A stretch of 64,000 nucleotides of DNA, taken from assembly GCF_047496725.1 (NCBI RefSeq), contig NC_132970.1, positions 18,712,501 through 18,776,500 of the forward strand, in the 5' to 3' direction. Under the pieces are notes generated by a model that did no database searches, had not been told where the DNA came from, and worked only from the letters and a program-made list of their open reading frames with translations. A program made the translations under genes and the position numbers. Below are positions 50,251 to 63,994 of this stretch, in pieces. Position 1 is the first letter of the stretch. Every line of letters starts with the position of its first letter. This stretch comes from Anoplolepis gracilipes (lineage: Eukaryota; Arthropoda; Insecta; Hymenoptera; Formicidae).

Positions 50251-53200
50251 TTCAATAAATTTTTTCAAATAACTTATAATATACTAATATGACAATAAAA
50301 GAAAATGAAATAAATAATAAATAAATAAATAAAAACATTAAATAAATGTGAGTACTGCGTGTATAATTATTTACTTATTATTATTCTGGAATAATAATAA
50401 ATAAATTTGACATTGTTTATAAAATTAATTTACAAATTAAAATTACTCTTGATATATTTAAATAAGAAAAGGAGAATATGATCAGTGTGCTTTTAGCAGT
50501 TTCTTTTGTGAAATTTTTTCGTGTGCAAGTATTCCATGTTCTGTTTTTGTGAGTCAGTTCGAAGTACGATAATGAAAGGTGATGTTGCGTTCGACTTTAC
50601 CCGAGACGTTCAAAGTGAAGGGAACACGGTAACGATCTCGTTTCGAAGATTTGGATTGTTAGACCTTTCACAAAAGAAAATAAGATTGTTAGATGCTATT
50701 ATGTGCACAGGCTTTAGAAGATTCAAAATTAAAGAATCGTATAAATTGTGGTAAAAATATTAAAGAAAAATATTATTGAACGAATTAGATACATAATATG
50801 TTAGATTTATAAATAAAAATAAAACTACACCAAATTATTTTTCTACAATAGTTATTATAATTAAAATATATTTCAATTATAAATGGATAAATTTTTATAA
50901 ATTATTGGAAAAATTTGAACTTATAAGTCCAAGTTTATTATGAATTTACGTGCAAAAATTTTATCTTCAAATTAGTAATTTCTAAGTAATTTGCAATAGT
51001 AAAAAAAAGTTTTAGGTTTAATAAATATATAATATAGTTTATCTATTTAAATTGAATTTAAAGTGATATCGGAATTGTGTAAGTAATTAAATTGCACTCG
51101 GTCAATTGAATCTTTACGAATAAGAGTCGACGAATAAAAGAATTCAAAGGCAAATGTACCAGCGATTGAAACGCTGGATTACCGCCGCCACGAAAAACCA
51201 GGAGAAATCGCCCACTCGAATGAATGGTACCAGGTTAACTTCAAAGTGCTCTTTCTTGCTTCGACCAAGATGCCTTGTCGTGACTTTCCATAGTACGATT
51301 CTTTTGAAAACTTCTTTATTTTTGTTTTTGCGAAGTTGGTTTGCTGATATGAAAATCGATGTATATTTGCGCGAGCATCAAACAATTTTTATTTTCTACA
51401 TTATTGTACAAAATACGATTCGAATGATTCGAGTGTTTTGCAACGAAAGATGCGAAACAACGAAAATTTCTACAGAATGAAAACAAATTTGCTTTGTGCA
51501 TATTGTATGCATATGTTTTAAAATAAAAAAATCTTGATTTTTAATTATATTATAAAAATATTTGAAAAAGTTTTTAAAACTTTTATTTAAAAAGTGACAT
51601 AATTATTATTTATTTTATTTTTTAATTTCTCTTTTAATTTTTTTTTCAAATTAGATATTGCATTATTATTTCTAAAATTTTCATAATTTAATTTATAATC
51701 AAAATGCATTAGATTTAATATTAAAAAACAAAACATGCAAATTATTTTTAAAAAGACAGGCAAAAGATTATATAAAGTTTTGCGAGAATTTAATTTCTTT
51801 TTACAAATGCTTGAATATGGTTCATATGGACGGAAAGAAATTTGAGATGCGGAAGTTTGAATTTATATATGACGTTCTAGACTTTACGCTCGTTTCGGCC
51901 GCAGTTCCCCAATTTTATGGAAATTCGTGGAACTCTCATATTGGTGGAAACAGGATGACGTAGAAGATTTAGCAAGTCTGTAATATAGTTGACTGTAACT
52001 TTCTTGTGCAAACTCTGGCGAGCAATATAATAGTAAAATTAATTTATTTCAACAATTGTATAAATTATAATTGAAACCCGCGTGTTTATGATTCATAAAC
52101 AACAAAATTATAAAAAATAGAAATATTATAAAAAGCAAAACAAAATATGTAACTAAAACTAAAACGATACAAATCGATAGTAACAACCGATATGATTTTT
52201 ATATCCATGGAATGTTACATTGCGCAACGTCATTTTTCATCAATCAATCTTTATTCGAAGCTTTGAAAGTGACCATCAATAGAGTAACGTGAAATTTACA
52301 GCCTCGTGCAAGCATTATTGTTGCGATTAAACACGTTATTTGCCGAACAAAAGACTGAGAAAAAAGCAATTCTTCCTCAACTTTGATTTTGTTTTAGTTA
52401 ATTTAAAAAATGAATGATTTATTTTGTTTGTTTGTTCAAGCGCTGTTATAGCTGTTATTAGTTTAGTGACTTTGATTTATATTTCTGTTATCGACAAATT
52501 TTTGATATACAAACCAATATACAAGCGTGTATGACGTACGAGTTTTTTTATCACATGTATATTGGCATATTTATTTTTAGTTACCACAATTTTTTTTTAA
52601 ACGAGACAAAATTACGAGCAAGTTTACGTTGCACGTAGTCGGTTTTGAGGATTAAGGCGAAAGATATGTTAGCTTACTTCGAGATATATAGCAGTAGCTT
52701 TCCAGTTGCGCCTTACTTTAACATCCCTAAGTCTTAATACAGTTTAAATGACTTTAACGTCGCTACGATCAATATTACGTATCTTGCATAGATAAAACGC
52801 AACATTATAAGTATTCACGAACAATCTTCAGGATTTGTTTTTTAGGATTTTTTTAATCACGCGCGCCCTGAAAATTTTCTTAAGAACCTCAACGTATAAT
52901 ATAAAGCCGACACGACAAAAAAATCCAAGACTAGAGTGGAAGCCATAATAAAGCTGCCCATTCTGCAATGTCCTTTCTTCTCCGTCGTCGCCGTTATCAT
53001 CGTCGTATTTTCTCAACGTGACCTGCCTCTTCATTTTTTAATCTGTCCTCCATCTCGACCCTTTTACAGGCAAATTCGCTTCAAATTGCTCCTGAAAATC
53101 TCATTTCCACTATCTCTATCTAAGAGATTGTCAAAAAAGAAAAGAATTATGCACTGTTATGGAGGATACATGAACTGCCTCCGACATAGTGCGCGATAAA

Positions 53201-56200
53201 GCGGGCCGGAAAGGGCGATGGAACGGAGGATCCGGAATGAAACAAGAAAAGCAGGACAAAAATACGGTATAGAAGGGATGAGAAGATGCGGCCGTTATTT
53301 TCCCCTCTTTTGAAGATCGTTGATATAAAGCTTCCTCGAACGATGTTTTTTCGTGGTATATATGTATATGAATCGTATCACGTGAACCGTGCCTGCGGTT
53401 AAAATTACGAAGCAGGTTGTGAACGATGTTCGATAGAATATATACGTGCATGTTGAGCGAGATATTCAAATTGCTTTCTCTCAGAGTTTGCTTCTTCAAG
53501 AAGAAAATTCTTCGTACACGCAAAGTGCTTCAAACAGCATATTTGTCTTTCATTACTGAGTCTGATATTTGAAAACATCTATGTAACGTAATGTAGAATT
53601 TATCCTGTGTGACCTTTTTTATTGCTTATCACAAGAATCAAATAGCTCGATGGAATTTTTTAGGTTTCTCGGAAGAGAAGCAAAAGAAAAAAAATCCCAT
53701 CATTTTTAAATTTTATTTAATATATTAATAATTAAATTTAAAAACTTTGCAAATAAATGCATTCTACTTATACGTCGTGAAAATTGCCATCATAACATTT
53801 ATTTATGGATGTTCTGGAAATTATTGACATTTATTAATAATCTTAAAGAAGAACAAACTCCGGACAAAAATCGGAGACTCGTTCGAAGGATTTGAGAGTG
53901 CGCAAAGTTATATTGATCTTACCTCGTTATTAAAGTCCCATAACAACCCTATAACAATCCATTGCCGTATGTTATATGTTTGTCACGTCTCATGTTTTAT
54001 TAGAGGGGATGTCGTCAAGGGAACGACATAAATTAAATGTCTTAATTAAGGGTATGATCACTCCACACATAAAACGTGAAATTGAGACGGGAAACCTCGA
54101 CACGAAGACTAGTTTCCTCCCCAGAATGAAAAGACCTAGCCAGAAATTGGTCTTCTGGGGAAAGAATGGCATTAGCTGTCGCGCCTGAATGTTCGGCGAG
54201 TTAGATATCCGGTATTCAGAAAAAACTCGGGGGAATACATACGAGCGGTCAAGAAATCGAATCCCAACGGATCAAGCTTTCTGCAAAAAAGAAAATAAAT
54301 ATGCTCGGTAATGACGTTAAACATCAATAGGCGGATAGACAGCTAATAGAAAGTTTTCTACAGTCTTTAATCTAGATTCTGAAAGCTTTATTATTCAGTA
54401 CAAGACGCGATAGTGCTTTCATGAAAAATCAAGTTAGAAGATATATAAAATAGTAGCAACAATTCTCTTTCTAAAACATTTTTTCTCAACGATGTTTTTT
54501 CTTCTTTATTAAAGATGAAGCTTGATTATAATTAGTATTATTTTATTAAATAAAATTGAAATTTCCTTGATTAAATTGACTCTAATGACGGGATGAGTTT
54601 CTACGTCAATATTAGCATGAAACTTATTTTACCATATGATCGACGTAGAATAATTTAGTCTATCGATTATTGGCTTTTGAGTGCCATAACCGGTGCGTGT
54701 GAACGACACGCTGAAACTCAGTTAAAATCACTGACGACGTGGCAAAAATTTTTAATGCTCAAACCTGTCAAGCATGGACGGCGTGAAAATCCATTAAAAT
54801 TTCCGAGCGCCATTAAAAACGACGATGTAACTGTTTTTCTTGCAAGATGTCGAGAGCTCTCCTGCTATTAATATTTTCGTAACGCGTTTACTTCTTTTTT
54901 TGTCAGAAAATTATTTTGCATTTTTATAAGATTGCACAGGGTACAAATTGTTTTCGCAAAATGAAAGATGAGCGTCCGCAAATTTTCTCTAGCTGTTTGC
55001 ATTTTAATATATTGTATAAAAAAATTCAGATATAAATGTGCAAGCAAACCTAATTTTATAATTCACTTATTTGGATCAAAATTTTTAATATTAGATTCTA
55101 ATCAATAATGTGTAATTCTATTTATTTAATTTATTAACTTCACGCTTTTTCTTATATTAATTTAACTTTTCTACATCTTTCGACTTTATTTTATATTATC
55201 ATCAATAATATAAATTAATTCATTTTTCGTACGTGTCACATTGGTCTTTGTTTTTTAATTTCATCAATTTTCTGAAACAAACTGAATTTTTCTGAAACAA
55301 ATTCATCTTCCTCGTTTGTGTTCGTTTTATAGCTTTTATAGTGCTTAATTCTGAATGAAATCGCTGTGTCGTCACATCTTCTTGTAAGGAACAACCTGTA
55401 AGAACAACCGCTATCAATCTTGATTGCGTGAACAAGAGTTTGCAAACTAGTCAATCACGCTTGATTTGAAAGTTACGGAATTCGGAAAACTTCGTTGCCT
55501 GGATAGGAATAAAGATATCACATTAAACAAATTACTGCGGAGCAGAAATTGACGTGTAATAATGCCTTTGGTTTTTTCAATTGTGCATACGACGCATTTT
55601 GTGCAGCTTAAAATATATCTTTATATTTCTTAAGTGTAAAATTATCCATTTAACAAATTACAGAGTATCGTCCTTTACATTGTAAAATTCTCGTTTTAAA
55701 GCATGTAAAAAGATAAAATGTGTAAAGATTTTTGTTACATAATAAAAATCTCAACTCTCTCTATCAGAAATAAGAAATTATTTAATTTATTACTGAAGTA
55801 TGATAATTTATTAAAACATTCTCAAGTGTACGAGTTATAAATATAATGTTATATGCATTCTCTACGCATTTTCTTTTGTTAATTTGTTTTATTTTCTTTT
55901 CTTTTTATTTCATTTTTACACTTCGTCGTTTGCTACGTTTTTAGTATTTGGCGCAACACGATTGTCTGTTTGATAATTTTTTGATGGTCATTTTCAGATC
56001 TAATTATTACAACACTTTTTGAGAATTACCTTGGTGTAGAATTTTCTAAATTGTCTTATATCATAAAAAATGATATTCTTGATATTTTTGAGAAATTCGG
56101 TGACATTGTGTGTGAGATTGAAATATGTAATTATTGATGATATACAATAGTTATAAAAATTCGATTACTGATTCATATTCTAAAGTTATGAATATTCAAA

Positions 56201-58635
56201 GAAGATACTCGTTTATCAAATATAATTATATTACTCCTCATTTATCAATTATAATTAATATTATTTCTCTTCTTTCAATTCGCTTAATCTGTTTTCCTTT
56301 TATTTCCATTTTTACATTTTTCGTATTTTTCTCAGCGTATTGTTTCATCATTTATTGGTTTTCTTTCTTTTTAATTCTTTTTCATTTCTAACCCTTTAGT
56401 TATTTTTTATTAAATTTTTTGTTATTTTTGTTATTTAATTAAAATGGTCAGTTCTTTTTTTCAATATTATAATTTATATTGTTTGTACGATATTTTAATT
56501 TCGGTTTGCTACCTATTTGTATTTATTTCTTTCAAGTTTTAATATTCTCTCTCAATATTATGTATTTCGCCTTTTATCTTTTTGGATTTTATCATCTTTC
56601 TTTTAATTATTTTACCTTTAGTTTCTTGTCTGACTTTATTTCAGAAAAGTAGAAATTTTATTTCAGAAATAAATGAATTTGATCCATTTACGATGTTTCT
56701 TTGGCTCTAATATTGTATTAATATTATCCATTGGTTGGTTTGAAGACTTTCCATACCAGAGTTTCGGTTAAATTTTATATTTTTGTTTTATTTTATGTTT
56801 TTGTTATTTCACATGTTGAAAACTTCCCAGTCAATAATTTTTGCATGGTGAGTTCGAAGAAATCCATATCTACCTTTTGTTTATTTTATAATAAAATTAC
56901 AAAAATATTGTTTATCTAATTTGCGCGGATGACCTCCAACCATTGTTTGTTTCGTATTATATAATATCATCGTTTTGTATTTATAAACACTGTGGAAGAT
57001 TCTGGAAAAGGGATTAAAATATTTGAGAAATAATTTATATAATTTTATTTAATATATGTACATACGTGCATCAGTGGTGAGCTCGTTATTGACCTCTGTT
57101 TCTTTCATTTAATTATTATCATTAAGCTCGTATGTTTTTTATTTAAGATTAGAAAATTTTTATTATCTGGATTTACAATTTCGTTTCATAAAATATAACA
57201 GACAAATTATCATGTATTATAAATTTGTTTGGAAAGAAATGTAACATTTGGACAATATGTTTTTTTAAACAGTGAAAAGAGTTCTGCATAATGTTGTTAA
57301 ATTGATTTTACATTTTGTGATATGTGTGATAATGAATGTCGCGTTATATCAGAAGTTATTCATCGTAAAGTTAGAAATTAATTAATTAATTAGTTAATTA
57401 ATCAATTAACTAATCAATTGATTTAGACTACAAATAAATATTGGAGATCTGATTACTCAGATATTCGGATAATAAGCAGTTTAATAACAATTTTAAGACC
57501 TAATCGAATAATAATTATAATAAAGCTTTATAGTGTTGTAATTATTTAAATAGCTTTTTATTTTTTTAATCATTTTGTATGTATATAGATGATAAAGTCA
57601 AGCTCAAATAAATTTCAAAACAAATGTTTAAAACGTTATAACAATAGTACAGTTATTTCAAACTGCCAATGCCAAAGCTATTTCTGCTGCAATAATTTAA
57701 ATAATTTATAAAAAATAAAAGAAATGACATGCTTGTGTGTGTGTCTGACTATAGTAATTATTCACTTTACATTTATAACATGTAACTGTAATTAGAAATT
57801 AATTTAAGCAAATTATAAAAGGAAATATAATCGAGCTTTCTATAAATATGCAATTTGTAAATTTTTATTATACGATTGCTAAATATAAAATTTTTATAAG
57901 TTTAAAAATCTGTCAAATTTGATATATATTAATATAATTTTTGATCACAGATTTTATAACAATAATCTTTTAAATATGCGTTTATTATATTAATTTAAAT
58001 TCTCAAATTTTTATATATTTAAATATTTTTGTTGAATATTTGTTTTAATTAATAAGTGGCAGTTTTAAATAAACATGTAACGTAATATGTTTATTTACTT
58101 TAAAATGAAATTAATTATAATAATTATACGTAATCGGTATTATCTTGTGTTATTTTTATTAATGTTAATTGAAATGTCAATTTCATAGATAATGAAAAAA
58201 ATACTTTAAACTTGTTGATTACGGTGCAATTAATGTGTAACTGTAAATTTATGTAGTATTCTCTGGGCTAATAATTTAAGATTTTTTAACATTAATAATG
58301 CTATCAACTTTATATACATGTCTCAAATCATACAAGATCCGCTCACATTCTTTTGTATTCGGTATGCATGTTCTCGTATCTTGTTTAATTTTCTAAGGAT
58401 TTAATATCTGTCAAAAATTATAAAATCTACTCAAATAATAAGAAATAAAGCTGTACAAGATGTTAGGTGAATTTTAAATTGTGTATCAATATTTATATTC
58501 TAACAGAAAATCGTATTTATCTTTTTATGACCTTTCCTGGCAATATCAGTCTTCACGTCTCGTGGAATTTATTTTCTTTATATTTAGTAGTTCTGTGTCT
58601 GTCATATAGTGTAAACATAATATTAACTCGCTACC
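47766..58635. other. gene-poor region
   Basis: No convincing gene. GC-richer islands occur at about 48140-48480, 51120-51260, 52800-53480 and 53880-54250. A (CT)n array of 47 bp lies at 50201-50247, a short (TA)n at about 50150-50166, and a TTAA-rich array at about 57377-57423. Around 57440-57700 the sequence resembles 59775-60060 and 59325-59560, so it is probably an outlying duplicate of the module associated with the BED-finger relic. Confidence 0.5.
50201..50247. repeat. (CT)n microsatellite, 47 bp
   Basis: An uninterrupted CT dinucleotide array of about 23 units. Confidence 0.95.
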
Positions 58636-58950
58636 ATGGAACAAAAAAGCTGGCGAATTAAACATTGCATATTAGAAAACGATAATGCAAAATGTAATTA
58701 TTGTGGTAAAGTTTATACTGTTCACGAGCAGCAAAGAATTCTAAAAATTCATATAATTAGGAAACATAATGAGATGTACGAAAGACTACGTGTACAAACT
58801 GATTGGATAAGATAATGTTTTACATTCGAAAACAATAAAGCAAAATGCAGAAATTGTGATCAGATTTATCAAGTATTAGATTCTTAATATAGAAAACACT
58901 TAGTTCAGCATAAATGTAAAATCCAAAGAAACAAACGAGATAAACAAGGT
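58636..58950 (+). pseudogene. two BED-type zinc fingers, interrupted
   Basis: From an ATG in a good context, one frame encodes W-R-I-K-H-C-I followed by AKCNYCGKVY and L-x2-H-I-x3-KH: a BED-type finger with Cys-x2-Cys and a His pair after an aromatic start. A second finger follows in the same frame (DWI...CFTFENNKAKCRNCDQIY, then YRKHLVQHK) but is broken by stops at 58813-58815 and 58885-58887. A GT donor-like site follows at about 58950. BED fingers occur in insect DNA-binding proteins and in hAT transposases. The stops make this a probable pseudogene or a relic with only the first finger intact. Confidence 0.6.
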
Positions 58951-59104
58951 AATTTTATGTTATAAATATTTAATCTATCTTCAGATATAATATTATATCA
59001 AAATATTTTTTGTATCTATTATTTAAATAGAATTTCTAATTTGTTAATCCTATACGTAAATAATATTACGTACAATAAAATTTTTTGATTAAAATAATTT
59101 TCAG

Positions 59105-59341
59105 TGCTCAGAATACTTGAATGTTAATGATTTAGATTTAGATATAATAATATACTGTAAATATAATATTAAAGCGCAAGATATGAAAGAAAAATGTTGG
59201 TGGATAAAACATTGCACGTTACAAAATAATATGGCAAAATGCAAGTTTTGTAGTAAAAATTATAAAATTTTTATTGAGTCGAAACATTTAAAAGAACATA
59301 TAATTTATCGACATTTTTTCGAAGATCTGATTTTCGATTAA
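59105..59341 (+). pseudogene. third BED-type zinc finger exon
   Basis: After a T-rich tract ending in AG at 59104, an open frame runs to a stop at 59341. It encodes an acidic lead, then CWWIKHCTLQNN, AKCKFCSKNY and LKEHIIYRH, again a BED-type Cys-x2-Cys...His-x4-His finger, clearly related to the first finger upstream. Joining it to the upstream exon at the visible donor would change frame and hit a stop, so the gene as read is broken. Another model would be an independent small exon of an unseen gene. Confidence 0.55.
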
Positions 59342-60070
59342 TAAACAATTTAATAATAATTTGATGATTTAATTAAATAATGCGATTGATTATAGAATAA
59401 GGGTTTATAATACAGAATATTTTACCTAAAAATATTTGATGTTTATTTTTTAATTATTTTACATACAGATGATAAATCAAGTCAAAGGATTTATGATGTG
59501 GATTTCAAAACAGATACAAAAAGTCTTAAATCAAATCTTAAAGCACTTCATTCCAAAAATAAAGTAGAAGAAAATGAATAAGATAAATAAGGTAAATTGA
59601 TGTTATAAATATTAAAATCAGCTTTAGTTATAATAACGTTATATTCAGATACACTAAATCAGTTTTCGCTTTTATTTCATAAATATATATCATAATTTTT
59701 TAAATTATTTATGTAACTAATCGTATAATATATTTATTATCATTGTATAATAATGTTTTATAATTTTTGAGACTAAATAATATTTGGAGATCTGAGTTCT
59801 TAGCTGTTATTCAGATAATAATTAATTTAATAATATCAATTTTATGAGCTAATTAAATAATGTAATTGATTCTAGAGGAAAGTTTTATAATACTTATTTT
59901 TTTCCAATCATTTTGTATGTAGATGATAAATCAATTAAAGCTTAAAGCTTTTGTTGTAATACAAAATTCAAAATAGATGTAGCAGACAATGTTCATCAAA
60001 TAACTTCTATCAATACTACAGCAATTTCTGCAATAATTTAAGTGATTCTGAATATAAGTGAGATTCTGAA
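59325..60070 (+). repeat. degraded tandem module duplication
   Basis: Segments at 57440-57700, 59325-59560 and 59775-60060 share the order gatctgattt, an aataatttaataa block, ctaattaaataatg, and a C/T-rich tract with an AG followed by atgataaa. Identity is roughly 65-75% by eye. The copies are old and lack the finger itself except beside 59117-59341. Confidence 0.5.
59469..59581 (+). pseudogene. possible terminal exon of the BED-finger relic
   Basis: An acceptor-like acatacag precedes an open stretch of about 36 codons (starting D-D-K-S-S-Q) ending in TAA. Related but degraded sequences (the gatgataaatcaa module) recur at about 57590 and 59922, showing that the 3' part of this gene was duplicated. 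No domain is recognised. Confidence 0.35.
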
Positions 60071-60414
60071 TAAGAAAGAAATAACACTCCTGGCCAATAA
60101 TTCATCAATTTGCATTTGTTACATAATGTAGAATAATTTTACAACAAATAATGTAAAAAGTTTAAGAATTTAAAAATTAAAAAAAAAAATTAAATTTAAG
60201 ATTTTTTTGCAAATACAAAATCAGTAAATTTTTTATTAATTAAGCACTTCTTCCAAATATAAAGTTTATTTCCTTTACATAAAGTAATCATATTTTAAAC
60301 TAATTTTACATATCTTATCTAATGTGAATACATCATTACAGATTTTACAGAAATAATATTTTAAATATGCTGTACTATATACGTATATTTTAAATCTTCA
60401 GGAAACACATTCTT

Positions 60415-60560
60415 GTGTATGTATATAAGTTACGTTCCAAAACATCCTTTCCGAAAAAAATTGTATGCAATATAATATAGTATACGTTACGTGTATTATA
60501 TATTTCGAGTAAAATTTTCCTCGAAGAGAACGTTTTGGAACGTAAGATACATATAAACTA
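60415..60560. mobile_element. MITE with TTACGTTCCAAAAC inverted repeats
   Basis: ttacgttccaaaac at 60430-60443 is perfectly inverted at 60532-60545, and weaker pairing extends outward through tatgtatat/atacata and inward. About 140 bp, no coding sequence. Superfamily undetermined. Confidence 0.65.
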
Positions 60561-63155
60561 AGGTAATTTTAAAAAAAATTAGGTTAGAAATTGAAGTCGG
60601 ATTTGTAACAAATCCTAATGAGATTCATGCAATACCTACGGATAGCAAACAAAAAACTAATTTTAAGAAATTAAGAGACAAAATTGTTAAACATTCCTTT
60701 GTATTCCGTAAAGATTTGCTCTGTAGAATTAAAATTTTTATTTTCATGAATTTTTATGTGCAATTACTATTATGTGCAAAATTTTCGTGATACAGTTACT
60801 ATAAAAATATTAGTTTGATATCACATAATATTATAATTTTGAGATTAAATTATTATTCTACAGGGTAAATCTTCATATCTTTTAATTTATAAATTAATTA
60901 TTACTTTTATATTTTAAGAGGCTAAAAGCGCTTTGTATAATGCCATATGCATGAATTTCATTGTCAGAAAATGTATTACATGTATTAATTTTTGACGTAG
61001 ATGGTTCGTAAAATTCCTCTTTAATATTGAAAATAATCACAACATTTTTCGCTTAAGATTTATCAAATTGGGATAATATGCGTACGGAAAATTTTCCGGA
61101 AGTATTAGGTGTCGTTGAAATGATCGGTCTAACGAATATATTTTGGGTTCGAGGTCAAACAGCCTCTTTTACGGGTGTCTCGCCATACATATTCGAGTAG
61201 CGTCCTTGCGGGTTGATCCATCTAAAAGCGGCCGTCTTTGTGATGGAAATGTCTGTCGACGTTGCCTGCTGCCGCGTTTCCTCAACGCGAAATCGCCGTG
61301 TTTGTGAACTCCCGATTCTCTCTCTCTCTCACGAGACATAAACATTCCTTCCAGAAAATACGGATAGACAGAGAAATGGTCTCGGTAAAATTCAAATGAC
61401 AGTTTACAGCAGTTGTGAAAACAATCATTTTTGGACCAAAATAATGACTTTCATTACAATGACTTATGACATTAAAAATTAATGTAATAAGAAAGTTCTA
61501 CTCCATGGAAAATAATAGTCAAAAATGCATATTTTGAACAGATATAAGATTTAGAGGAAAAGGTTTTTTAAGAATAAATTAGTTTTATAAATTTTTATTT
61601 ATTTTTTTCTTTTTGGAGAAACTTTTTGCCGTTAAACATATTATAAATAAATGGAAATAATATTAATAAAAGTGTTATGTGAAATCTCACATTTCTTTTT
61701 TGTACAGAATCGGCATTTATTGTACAATTTTCCGCGTGCTAGGTACTAGTCGCAAAAATTTCAAATACTCGTTCAATACAAACATTCCAAGTCTTATTGG
61801 CACAATCCCTGTGAGATAGGAATGGATGCAGTCAACCGGAGATATTGCATGATTGCACTGTGACGTGTAGAATGTCTGTCATACCTGTCTGGACGTTTGT
61901 CAATCCAGTTATCAGGACAAAGGTTTGTGCGCCACTCACATAACTATTCTGCTTTTCTTTTATTCGTATAGTATTTACATTAAGCGCATTCATATTTTGT
62001 AGGATAACTATCTGTTATTCCATATTTAATTACAACGTCAGAATGTATTTCCATTTAACTACAAAAATATAGAGATATTATTATTGTAGACTAGAATATA
62101 TTTTCAATATTATTATAAAAAAATTATAATGACCAACCATATTCTTTTAAAATGTAGACTGTCAAAAATAGAGGGTAAAGAGCTCTTTTCAAGTTTTTTT
62201 TTTTTTTTTTTTTTTTTTTTATGAAATCTTGCAAGCATTAGCTATTCCATTATAACCAACGTTCTTTGCGGTGTGTACAGAACATTAACATTAAAGACAT
62301 CTTTAACGTCTTGTACCTACGACACGAGAGATATTTTGCAAAAATTGTGTTAAAATGTCTTTTCTCTCTCTATCCGAGTTTATGCAAACCGACTCGCGAT
62401 TCGGACTCAACGCGGCACCTTTGCGAATAGAGTCGCGTCTTTTTGACAATGGGCAAACAGGGGAACGGTCGAGATTTCCGTGTGTCGAGGATCCTAATTG
62501 CGCTCATAGCAAACATTTGCATTTCAAGGGGCTTTTGCTTGCCTGCATAATGTTTGACACAGGTGCGCGCTCGAGTCAGTCCCAACTAGTGGGAACAAGT
62601 ATAAGTACCACAAGAGAGTACTCCTTGCACACTCGTGCATTACTACACATACACACGGTACTCGCTAGTGATAAGCTACTCGCGACTCTACAGGTGCACT
62701 CGTTTTAACAGCGCGCAAGCCAACTGCAAAACTTCGGTCAAACATATACATTTTCGCGTTCTTCGTGCGTTTTTCGATTAAGTGGATTTTTCAATTCCCG
62801 TGAATAGTGAGAGTTTTTTAAATTGCCGCGTGAATTAACCGAGTGAATTTAAAAATAGAATTCTTCAGTCAAATACCATGACTCGTTATTAATACAATAA
62901 TCCTTGTTTAATTTACTTTTGTTTATTATGAAAGAATTACTGTTATTTAGCAGTTGTTGATTTGTAGCTCGACGCATATGCGTCACGATTTATTCGAGTA
63001 ATGAATCAATCAACCTGTCATTGCAAATAAATTTATAATCAATCAGTTAAATTGCATAGTGATATACTCTAATTTTAGAAGTGATAATTTTACCATACAA
63101 TATATAGAATATATTTTGTAATTTGTTATTATGTATTATAATATTATTTAATTTA

Positions 63156-63212
<57 letters not shown>

Positions 63213-63227
63213 AGATCACGAATAAAA
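60561..63227. other. no recognisable gene; GC-richer islands and poly-T
   Basis: Islands at about 61080-61360 and 62340-62830 are GC-richer. The second ends in mixed sequence that could be a 5' untranslated exon or promoter of a gene beyond the window, but no defined core promoter is visible. A run of 27 T lies at 62194-62220 (possibly the tail of a minus-strand retrocopy), and a (TA)n array of about 49 bp at 63160-63208. Confidence 0.45.
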
Positions 63228-63994
63228 GTGCATTTATACATATTCGTTCCACATCCGTACCGTATTACTGACGTGCACGGATGCTAGATTCGATTCTATA
63301 TGATTAAATGTAAGTATTGACACTATTCCGTATCCGTACCATCAGTGTCCGTACCGACATCACCGATATCGTTGGCGACCAAATTTTCACGAAACGGATG
63401 GTATTGAACGTATCAATACGGACATGTACGGACAAATGTAAATAAGCATCCGTACAGCATCCGTGTAGAAATAAAATTTTCTTGTAGGATTATTTTTATA
63501 TTTATTTTATTATATAATTACATTTTATTATATTTTGTGAAATATTTTATTATATAAGATATCAAATAATTTAGTAAAATAATTTTAACGAAATAATGTA
63601 AAACTGTTAATGAATCCAATATTTAATTATAATATATAATATTTAATTCAAACAATATAATAATATGTAATATACAATTTAATAACTAGTATTATAAAAT
63701 TTGTTAATCAACAAGGTTTTTAATATGAAGTAAAAAATTTACCCTCCGTTTTACGTTCTGTATACACATGCTTTGTGAGCCTATAAATTTCGTTTTCTTT
63801 TCTTTTAAAAAGCTCTCCTTTATCCACAATTAATACAATTCATCTTCTGACAGATTTGCAATGATCACGTACATCTCAGGTGCTAACGACTGTTTCAAAA
63901 AATTCACGGACGCGATCCGGATATGTGTAAATAATTAAATCCGAAATTTTGCCAGTACTAGTTATGAATACGGAACGGATATGTATAAATGAGC
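63228..63994. mobile_element. element with CATTTATACATATYCGTTCC inverted ends
   Basis: The left end at 63228-63250 and the inverted right end at 63972-63994 match at about 20 of 23 positions. Inside, both ends carry several atccgtacc or ggtacggat-type motifs, the subterminal-repeat style seen in hAT and similar elements. The middle is AT-rich with no open frame, so it is nonautonomous. The right border is 6 bases from the window edge, so a target duplication cannot be confirmed. Confidence 0.6.

Noticed and set aside
62355..62708. 117-codon frame in a GC-richer island
   Set aside because: No domain; the region is more plausibly regulatory or a 5' untranslated exon.
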